Part shown: in pieces, positions 1 to 5,823 of the stretch
Numbering within the stretch: the first letter of the stretch is position 1
Layout: each line of letters starts with the position of its first letter
Source of the DNA: F23-B02 sp963629425
GTDB taxonomy: Bacteria; Bacillota; Clostridia; Oscillospirales; Oscillospiraceae
Length of the DNA stretch: 11,994 nt
NCBI GenBank assembly: GCA_963629425.1
Contig: CAVGIU010000047.1
Span: 1-11,994 of the forward strand
Reading direction: 5' to 3'
The notes under the pieces: model-generated
What the model saw: only the letters and a program-made list of their open reading frames with translations
The model's database searches: none
Told to the model about the DNA's origin: nothing
Position numbers and translations under genes: made by a program

Positions 1-3
1 GGG

Positions 4-38
4 ATACCGCAATATGCGTATCCGCAGGTGCGGCAAGG
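4..38. repeat. Dispersed repeat fragment upstream of mutS
   Basis: This stretch contains ACCGCAATATGCGTATC followed by CGCAGGTGCGG. Nearly the same word, CACCGCAATATGCGTATC, occurs at about 10173-10190, and reverse-complement relatives occur near 8632-8649 and 3914-3931. It is therefore a copy, cut by the window edge, of the composite intergenic repeat found in the other gaps. It ends about 14 bases before the mutS ATG, so any mutS promoter must lie inside it or further left. Confidence 0.6.
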
Positions 39-51
39 CGCTATTAAAAGA

Positions 52-2652
52 ATGGCAGAGCTTACACCGATGAAAATGCAATATCAGCAGATAAAGTCGA
101 AATACAGCGACTGTCTGCTGTTTTTCCGCCTCGGCGACTTTTACGAGATGTTCGACGAGGATGCGCGCGTCGCCTCGCGGGAGCTCGACCTTGCGCTGAC
201 AACGCGCGACCGCTCGGTCGCCGATCCCGAGCAGAGAACGCCGATGTGCGGAGTTCCGTATCACAGCAGCCAGACCTACATCGCGCGGCTCATCGCCAAG
301 GGCTACAAGGTCGCCATCTGCGAGCAGATAGAGGACCCCGCGACGGCCAAGGGTCTTGTTAAGCGCGACGTCATACGCATCATCACCCCCGGCACGGTGA
401 CGGATGCCTCGATGCTCGAGGAGGGCAAAAGCAACTACCTCGGCGCTGTATACTACGAAGCCGGAAAATGCGCGGCGGCATTCTGCGACATTTCGACCGG
501 CGAATTTTGCGTCGCCGCCTTCGAGGGAGATAACTTAAGCCACGTTTTAAACGAGCTCGGCAGATTCGCACCCCGCGAGCTCATCATGAACAAGGGCGCC
601 GCCGAAACGCAGACCATCCCCGAATTTGCGCAGAAAAAGCTGGGCTGCCTTTTGGAAATGGGCGGCGATGACTATGAATATATGGCCTGCGCTGCGCTGG
701 TGTGCGAGCAATTCGGCCTCAGCTCTGTCGACGAGGCGGGGCTCGGCGATACGCCCGCTGCGGTGTCTGCGGCAGGTGCGCTGCTTAAGTACATAAGTGA
801 AACGCAGAAGACCGACATGGCGCATATCCGCCGCATCGACCTGTTCACCGGCGGCAAATACATGGAGCTCGACTGGGCGACGCGAAGGTCGCTGGAGCTC
901 ACCGAAGCCCTGCGCACGGGCGAAAAGCGCGGCTCGCTTTTGTGGGTGCTGGATAAAACAAAAACGCCGATGGGCGGCAGAGAGCTGCGAGCGTGGATAG
1001 AGCGCCCGCTCTTGAGCCCGATCGCGATAAAGCGCAGACTTTCCTCCGTCGACGAGCTGTTTAAGGATAATGTCACGCGCGGCGAGCTGATCGACACCCT
1101 GCGCGGCATGGGCGACATGCAGCGTCTTATCGGCAGAGTGGTCTACGGCACGGCAAACGGCCGCGACCTGCTGGTTCTGCGCGACTGCGCCGCCGCGCTG
1201 CCGAGGATAGTTGAGCTGCTGGGGCCCTTCAAAAGCGCGCTTTTGCGCTCTATAGCGGAGCTCGACACGCTCGACGAGATACTCATGCGCATAAACTGGG
1301 CGATCTGCGACGATCCTCCGTTTTCCGTGCGCGAGGGCGGGATACTCAAGCCCGGCTACTCCGATCAGGTCGACCGGCTGCGCAAGATCCGCGATAACGG
1401 CGCGGAGGCCGTGGCAGAGTTAGAGGCCAGGGAGCGCGCGCGCACAGGCATCAAAAAGCTCAAGATCGGCTACAACAAGGTCTTCGGCTATTTCATCGAC
1501 GTGCCGAAATCCGCCGATGAGGGCAGGATCCCGGATAACTACATAAGAAAACAGACTCTTGTTTCAAACGAACGCTACTTCACGCCGGAGCTCAAGGAGC
1601 TCGAAACGACGCTTTTAACAGCCTCGGACAAGATAAAGCAGCTCGAATATGATTTCTTCATGGATCTGTGCAATACGATCGCGCAGCAGGTGGCCAAGGT
1701 GCAGGCGACCGCCGAGGCGATAGCGCAGCTTGACGTATTATGCGCCTTTGCCGAGGTCGCCGTGCGAAACGACTACTGTATGCCGGAGGTCGACGCCTCG
1801 GGCGAGCTTTTGATCCGCGAGGGGCGGCACCCCGTCGTCGAGCAGACGCTGAGCGACGTTGCTTTCGTTCCGAACGATACGCAGCTAAACTGCGAAGGTA
1901 ATCGCATCGCCATCGTAACGGGGCCGAACATGGCCGGTAAGAGCACCTACATGCGTCAAACGGCGCTCATAACGCTCATGGCGCAGATAGGCTCCTTCGT
2001 CCCGGCAAAAAGCGCGGTGATCGGCGTTGTCGACCGCGTGTTCACGCGCATAGGCGCATCGGACGATCTCGCCTCGGGGCAGTCGACGTTCATGCTCGAG
2101 ATGAGCGAGGTCGCAAATATCCTCAGCCACGCGACGGAGCGCAGCCTTCTCATACTCGACGAGATCGGCCGCGGTACCTCGACCTACGACGGCATGGCCA
2201 TAGCTCGCGCGGTGCTCGAATACTGCGCGGACAAGAAAAAGCTCGGCGCGAAGACGATGTTCGCAACGCACTATCACGAGCTGAGCGCGCTCGAGGGCAG
2301 CGTCGAGGGAGTGCATAACTACTCCATAAGCGCGAAAAAACAGGGTGACAGCCTTGTGTTCCTGCGCAAGATCGTCCCGGGCTCTGCCGACGACAGCTAC
2401 GGCATCGAGGTCGCAAAGCTCGCGGGAGTTCCGAACAAGGTCATCACCATGGCAAAGACCTATCTTAAGCAGCTTGAGGCCGACGCCGCCGCTCCGAAGA
2501 CCGAAAAGCAGGACGAGAGTGACCAAATAAGCCTCGTCGACGCGGGAACGGACGAGGTCGGGCGCATTCTGCGCAGCACAGATATCAATTCGCTGACGCC
2601 GCTCGAGGCGCTCAACCTCCTCAGCGAGCTTCAGCAGAAAGCGAGGGGCTGA
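52..2652 (+). CDS. mutS: DNA mismatch repair protein MutS
   Basis: MutS binds base mismatches and small loops in newly replicated DNA and, through its ATPase, recruits the rest of the mismatch repair machinery. The product is 866 residues, normal for the bacterial MutS1 family. The mismatch-reading Phe-x-Glu motif is present as GDFYEMF (F30, E32). The core and clamp follow, then the Walker A motif GPNMAGKST (residues 624-632) and the Walker B segment LLILDEIGRG (D703, E704). Near the C terminus QISLV (825-829) resembles a sliding-clamp-binding motif. The ATG at 52 is chosen because MAELTPMKMQYQQIK matches the usual MutS N terminus; an in-frame GTG at 28 would add eight residues encoded by a dispersed repeat. 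Only a weak ribosome site (AAGGCG, 35-40) is visible. The gene is intact and leads an operon with the next two genes. mutL, often next to mutS, is not downstream here. Confidence 0.97.
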   Translation: MAELTPMKMQYQQIKSKYSDCLLFFRLGDFYEMFDEDARVASRELDLALTTRDRSVADPEQRTPMCGVPYHSSQTYIARLIAKGYKVAICEQIEDPATAKGLVKRDVIRIITPGTVTDASMLEEGKSNYLGAVYYEAGKCAAAFCDISTGEFCVAAFEGDNLSHVLNELGRFAPRELIMNKGAAETQTIPEFAQKKLGCLLEMGGDDYEYMACAALVCEQFGLSSVDEAGLGDTPAAVSAAGALLKYISETQKTDMAHIRRIDLFTGGKYMELDWATRRSLELTEALRTGEKRGSLLWVLDKTKTPMGGRELRAWIERPLLSPIAIKRRLSSVDELFKDNVTRGELIDTLRGMGDMQRLIGRVVYGTANGRDLLVLRDCAAALPRIVELLGPFKSALLRSIAELDTLDEILMRINWAICDDPPFSVREGGILKPGYSDQVDRLRKIRDNGAEAVAELEARERARTGIKKLKIGYNKVFGYFIDVPKSADEGRIPDNYIRKQTLVSNERYFTPELKELETTLLTASDKIKQLEYDFFMDLCNTIAQQVAKVQATAEAIAQLDVLCAFAEVAVRNDYCMPEVDASGELLIREGRHPVVEQTLSDVAFVPNDTQLNCEGNRIAIVTGPNMAGKSTYMRQTALITLMAQIGSFVPAKSAVIGVVDRVFTRIGASDDLASGQSTFMLEMSEVANILSHATERSLLILDEIGRGTSTYDGMAIARAVLEYCADKKKLGAKTMFATHYHELSALEGSVEGVHNYSISAKKQGDSLVFLRKIVPGSADDSYGIEVAKLAGVPNKVITMAKTYLKQLEADAAAPKTEKQDESDQISLVDAGTDEVGRILRSTDINSLTPLEALNLLSELQQKARG

Positions 2653-3362
2653 TGCGGGACAGACTTAAAAAATCGGAATTCTGGAGCGCGATATTTCTTC
2701 TGGTGCTTCACGTCGTGGTGTTCCCGATAGCGCTGAGCCTGCTGTCGCAGGTAAGGGGCTATTCTCTCAGCGCCGCACAGACTAATTTTGTGTACTACTC
2801 GTTATCGCTGCTGCTCGTGGCGCTGCTTTTGGGCAGATACATGCGCCGCAGCTTTGACGGGCTGATCGACGCTCCCGGAAGATGCGTATCGTCCTTCATT
2901 TTCGGCTGGCTTGCGTACATCGCGCTGAACATGATCGCGGCCTACGCGCTCGAGGCGCTGAATGTAAGCACCGATAACCTCAACGAGGAAACGATAAGCA
3001 CTATGCTCGGCTCGGAGCGCGGCATCATCGTCGCCATGACCGTATTTCTCGCGCCGCTTGTGGAGGAGCCGATCTTCCGCGGCGGACTGTTCTGCGGCCT
3101 GCATCCGAAAAGCCGCGTCGCGGCTTATATCGTGTCAATAACGCTGTTTTGCCTTTACCACGTCTGGCAGTACGCCGTGCTGCTGTGGGACGCAAGCTAT
3201 CTTCTGCTCGCGATACAGTACATTCCCGCAGCCTTCGTGCTGTGCCGGATATACGAGCGCTCCGGCTCAATCTGGACGTGCGTATTCTTCCACATGTCCG
3301 TGAACGCGCTGGCCGTTTTCTCTGCCGGCAGCTCTGCTGCCGCCCTTCTTGCAAATTTCTGA
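2652..3362 (+). CDS. CPBP family intramembrane glutamic endopeptidase (Abi/CAAX-like)
   Basis: This is a 236-residue multi-pass membrane protein of the CPBP (Abi, CAAX-protease-like) family, which cleaves or processes targets inside the membrane. The family motifs are all visible: EEPIFRGG (E138, E139, R143), a His in LFCLYH (H170), and FHMSVNA (H214, N218). Hydrophobic segments lie at about 11-32, 47-61, 78-98, 124-137, 155-170, 182-197 and 208-232. The ATG overlaps the mutS stop in TGATG, and the GAGGGG at the end of mutS can serve as its ribosome site, so translation is probably coupled. Family members are linked to bacteriocin immunity, protein maturation and surface protein regulation, but nothing here tells the substrate. 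The family call is firm; the role is unknown. Confidence 0.9.
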   Translation: MRDRLKKSEFWSAIFLLVLHVVVFPIALSLLSQVRGYSLSAAQTNFVYYSLSLLLVALLLGRYMRRSFDGLIDAPGRCVSSFIFGWLAYIALNMIAAYALEALNVSTDNLNEETISTMLGSERGIIVAMTVFLAPLVEEPIFRGGLFCGLHPKSRVAAYIVSITLFCLYHVWQYAVLLWDASYLLLAIQYIPAAFVLCRIYERSGSIWTCVFFHMSVNALAVFSAGSSAAALLANF

Positions 3363-3369
3363 GGTGTTA

Positions 3370-3885
3370 ATGAAAGTAACTACAAAAAAGATTGCAACAA
3401 GCGCTTTTCTCATCGCCTTTGACGTGATATTCACGCGCGTTCTGGCTCTGAACATGCCGCTTACGAAGATCGGCATCGGCTTTGCGGCGGTGATGGTCTG
3501 CGGCATGCTCTACGGTCCGGGCTGGACGGCTCTGTGCGCCGGGCTCGGCGACCTCATCGGCTCGCTGCTGTTCCCGACGGGGGCATACTTCCCCGGCTTT
3601 ACCGTGACGGCCGCCATCGGCGGCGCGATATTCGGCGCAGCGCTTTACAAAAAGCGCCCGGGTCTCTCGGGCTGCATCGTAACGGCGCTTTTAAACGGGC
3701 TTATCGTCTCGCTGCTGCTGAATACGGCAATGATATCGCTGGTGTTCGGGCCGCCGCTCGGACCGCTGTTTTTGACACGCCTGGGGCAGTTCGGCATCAT
3801 GCTCGCCGTGCAGACGCTCGTGCTCCTGTGCCTCACGCGCTCGGACACGCTGTACAATAAAATAAGCTCCCTGCGCGAGGAATAA
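3370..3885 (+). CDS. folT: Folate ECF transporter S component FolT
   Basis: This 171-residue membrane protein is the substrate-binding S component of an energy-coupling factor importer, most likely for folate. It would work with a shared EcfA-EcfA'-EcfT energizing module encoded elsewhere. The N terminus (MKVTTKKIATSAFLIAFDVIF) is typical of the family, and the motif FPTGAYFPGFT (residues 68-78) is characteristic of FolT-like S components. About six hydrophobic segments are visible. The start at 3370 is preferred over an in-frame ATG at 3349 because it avoids overlap with the previous gene, follows GAGG at 3361-3364, and gives the usual N terminus. The gene begins 7 bases after the protease stop, so it is probably in the mutS operon. 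No folC or tetrahydrofolate riboswitch is adjacent. The specificity call rests on the motif; another S-component substrate is possible. Confidence 0.85.
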   Translation: MKVTTKKIATSAFLIAFDVIFTRVLALNMPLTKIGIGFAAVMVCGMLYGPGWTALCAGLGDLIGSLLFPTGAYFPGFTVTAAIGGAIFGAALYKKRPGLSGCIVTALLNGLIVSLLLNTAMISLVFGPPLGPLFLTRLGQFGIMLAVQTLVLLCLTRSDTLYNKISSLREE

Positions 3886-3910
3886 TTTTTTCAGAGGCGC
3901 ACGGACGCAC

Positions 3911-3957
3911 CTACCGATATGCGTATTGCGGCAGCCCGGTATCGCACCTGCCGAAAA
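3911..3957. repeat. Dispersed repeat with CCCGGTATCG-loop hairpin (copy 1)
   Basis: In the convergent gap between folT and the CHAP gene, CGGCAG (3929-3934) pairs with CTGCCG (3948-3953) around a loop that begins CCCGGTATCG. The same loop word occurs at about 8653-8662 and 11664-11673, each time in a different complementary stem. Just before it, CCGATATGCGTATTGCGG is related to words at the left window edge and near 8632 and 10175. The rest of 3958-4017 holds no gene; it includes GCGCAGATTTTGCGC, a small palindrome. Confidence 0.6.
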
Positions 3958-4017
3958 AGACGGAAAATTGTCGCTTCCCGTGAGTATGGCGCAGATTTTG
4001 CGCCGCATCCCATTGGT

Positions 4018-4060
4018 GCCCCTGCGTAAGGGGAGCTGTCAGCGAAGCTGACTGAGGGGT
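4018..4060. repeat. Two-hairpin dispersed repeat, GTCAGC variant
   Basis: CCCCT (4019-4023) pairs with AGGGG (4029-4033). After a short linker, GTCAGC (4038-4043) pairs with GCTGAC (4047-4052) across a GAA loop, and the unit ends TGAGGGGT. This has the same layout as the CCTTCCCC-type units elsewhere in the window (G/C hairpin, second GTC...GAC hairpin, G-rich tail) but with different stem sequences, so it looks like a sister family of intergenic element. Confidence 0.6.
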
Positions 4061-4085
4061 CGCTCTACGCAGTCGTTGTTCTGAT

Positions 4086-4159
4086 TTGGTGCAAAATCTA
4101 CGTCGCACCCTGCCTTCCCCTCGAAGGGAAGGTGTCGGCGCAGCCGACGGATGAGGTGT
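4086..4159. repeat. Two-hairpin dispersed repeat, CCTTCCCC type (copy B)
   Basis: After TTGGTGCAAAATCT, a word also present near 10087, CCTTCCC (4113-4119) pairs with GGGAAGG (4126-4132), then GTCGGC (4134-4139) pairs with GCCGAC (4143-4148), followed by CGGATGAGGTG. The same order recurs at 10220-10265. This copy directly touches the terminator hairpin that starts at 4160, and on the minus strand it is read as the last 20 residues of the CHAP protein. Confidence 0.75.
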
Positions 4160-5759
4160 AAAAAGAGAGAGCAGATTTTTCGTCTGCTCTCTCTTTTTCG
4201 TCTCCCGCCGCTTCCGGTTCCGGCGATTCTGTCGTTTCCTCCGTCTCGGCCGGATCGACCTGATCAGTCGGCTCGGCAGGTTCTACGGGCTCCGCCGGCT
4301 CGACCGGTTCTGTCGGCTCTATGGGATCGACCGGCTCTACAGGTTCAACGGGATCCACAGGCTTGATGGGGCTTGCATCCGGGTTCATGGCGCGATAGAT
4401 AAACGTCGCAACCTCGGCACGCGTTGCGCTGCTGTTCGGCGAGAAGAGATCGTTGCCCGTGCCGCCGGTAACGCCGTTTTCATACGCCCAAAGCACCGCG
4501 TTATAGAAATAATCACTTTCCTTAACGTCGTTAAACGGATTATCAATGCTCGCCGCACTCTCGCCGAGATAGCGCCACAGGAGCGTCACGAACTGCGCAC
4601 GCGTCACCTTCTCGTCCGGCGCAAAACAGCCGCGGGCCACGCCCCGGGTCACGCCCTGCTCTACCGCCCATTGCACGGCGCTTGCGTAGTAGCTGCCCTT
4701 GGGCACATCGTAAAACGAGCTCGACTCACTCTTCGGGGCCGGCCGCCCCGCCATGCGCCAAAGGAAGGTCACGACCTGTGCGCGGGTGCATAATCCGTCG
4801 GGCAGAAATTTTGCTCCGCTCGTGCCGTTTGATATGCCCTCGTCGATGACCCACTGTATGCCCTCGCCGAAGTCCGCGTGGCGGCCGTTAAAATCGACAT
4901 CTGTCGCGGCGACCTTGAAGGCGTAGCGCTGCTGCAGATATCTGTAGCTTGAATCGACAGCCTCTATAAACACCTCGTAGCTGCCGGGGCCAAGCTGCTT
5001 AAAATCAAGGCTGCCGTTTACAGAGTAAAGATCGAAGCTCTTGCTGCCGGGCGATCTCTGCACGCTTGAGAACCAGTCGCCGTCGAGGTTTCTTATATCG
5101 ACATAGACCCACTTGAGGGGATTATTTGAGATCACGAGCCCGCTTATCTTGAAGCTGCCGCCGCGCAGCTCGTTCCCGGGCGTGAAAACCTGCGAAAGCT
5201 TTATCGTGCCCGCCGCGGCGCTTATGCTGCCGTACTGCGGCGTGGCGTAGCCCAGGACGGATTCGTCGCGCGGACGCTCGCGGCGCTCGACCATGTCGTG
5301 GATGCTGTTGCCCTCTATCGTGTATATCGTTGTAGCACTCGCACGCTCGACGATGGCGACGTGCTCGGCAAGCCCGTCGCGTGTGCCGTTGGCCTCAAGG
5401 CTGTCGATAAACAGCAGGTCGCCCGCCTGCGGGGTGTATTCCCTCGTGCGCCACAGGCCGCGCTGCTTAAACCAGTTCACGCCGCCGAGGCAGCCGGAAA
5501 AGTTCGGGATAACACTCTCGGGAACGCCCGAGTATCTTGCGCACCAGCTGACGAACATGGCGCACCACGGCTGACCCGGCAGGCCGTACCAAGTGCCGTA
5601 TTTCGTGCCGTTCTGACCTTTTTCGCGGTAGCCGAGCTGAGCTTCGGCGACGGCCATGAAGCTTTCGCGCTGGCTGCGGGGCGAGTCTGCAAGCGCCGTC
5701 GGGATAAGTCCCAGCAGCAAAACGGCCGCGAGGATAAGGCTCAATATTCTCTTTCTCAT
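4098..5759 (-). CDS. Secreted CHAP-domain SLH protein with Glu/Pro-rich tail
   Basis: This is a predicted secreted cell-wall hydrolase held at the surface by SLH domains. From the ATG at 5759 the product is 553 residues. A signal peptide (1-24, ending TALA) is followed by a CHAP cysteine hydrolase domain (about 30-170) with PWCAMFVSWC (C66), AEHVAIVE (H133) and a later IEGN (E149/N151). CHAP domains cut peptidoglycan as amidases or endopeptidases. A probable beta-sandwich (about 180-285) and three SLH units (about 287-457) follow, then a tail of x-Glu-Pro/x-Asp-Pro triplets (467-503). An upstream in-frame ATG at 5801 lies inside the previous gene's terminator and is rejected; GGGAGAG lies about 10 bases before 5759. 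The last 33 residues are encoded by a terminator hairpin and a dispersed repeat, so the original stop seems lost. No clear own promoter was found. Confidence 0.9.
   Translation of the reverse strand: MRKRILSLILAAVLLLGLIPTALADSPRSQRESFMAVAEAQLGYREKGQNGTKYGTWYGLPGQPWCAMFVSWCARYSGVPESVIPNFSGCLGGVNWFKQRGLWRTREYTPQAGDLLFIDSLEANGTRDGLAEHVAIVERASATTIYTIEGNSIHDMVERRERPRDESVLGYATPQYGSISAAAGTIKLSQVFTPGNELRGGSFKISGLVISNNPLKWVYVDIRNLDGDWFSSVQRSPGSKSFDLYSVNGSLDFKQLGPGSYEVFIEAVDSSYRYLQQRYAFKVAATDVDFNGRHADFGEGIQWVIDEGISNGTSGAKFLPDGLCTRAQVVTFLWRMAGRPAPKSESSSFYDVPKGSYYASAVQWAVEQGVTRGVARGCFAPDEKVTRAQFVTLLWRYLGESAASIDNPFNDVKESDYFYNAVLWAYENGVTGGTGNDLFSPNSSATRAEVATFIYRAMNPDASPIKPVDPVEPVEPVDPIEPTEPVEPAEPVEPAEPTDQVDPAETEETTESPEPEAAGDEKERADEKSALSFYTSSVGCADTFPSRGRQGAT
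4160..4198 (-). terminator. Bidirectional intrinsic terminator with 16-bp perfect stem
   Basis: AAAAAGAGAGAGCAGA (4160-4175) pairs perfectly with TCTGCTCTCTCTTTTT (4183-4198) around a 7-base loop. Either strand ends in a T run, so it can stop both the minus-strand CHAP gene and transcripts from the plus-strand mutS operon. It lies inside the open frame of the CHAP gene, encoding roughly residues 521-533, which is unusual for an intrinsic terminator. Confidence 0.85.
4251..4361 (-). repeat. Tandem 9-bp repeat encoding x-Glu-Pro / x-Asp-Pro triplets
   Basis: On the minus strand the DNA encodes about a dozen Pro-Val-Glu, Pro-Ala-Glu and Pro-Val-Asp triplets in a row (residues 467-503 of the CHAP protein). 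Such acidic, proline-rich runs are usually extended linkers in wall-associated proteins. Here it follows the SLH domains instead of separating catalytic and anchoring parts. Short in-frame repeats of this kind often vary in length between strains. Confidence 0.8.
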
Positions 5760-5790
5760 CTCTTTATAGCTCTCCCGTTTTCTTTTGTTG

Positions 5791-5819
5791 AAAAAGGCCA
5801 CCGCTGCGGGTGGTCTTTT
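5791..5819 (-). terminator. Intrinsic terminator after the LRR/SLH gene
   Basis: Read on the minus strand, AAAAGACCACC and GGTGGCCTTTTT form a stem with one mismatch around CGCAGC and end in a T run. It starts five bases after the stop codon of the 887-residue gene. The downstream CHAP gene begins only about 30 bases later, so that gene depends on read-through or on a promoter I could not identify. Confidence 0.75.
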
Positions 5820-5823
5820 ATAT

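Noticed and set aside
1885..2526. Long open frame on the minus strand opposite mutS
   Set aside because: It lies wholly inside the conserved ATPase domain of mutS, shows no recognisable motif, and high-GC codon bias commonly creates such antisense frames.
5757..5801. Upstream ATG for the CHAP gene at 5801
   Set aside because: It would place the start within the upstream gene's terminator and put charged residues before an otherwise standard signal peptide.
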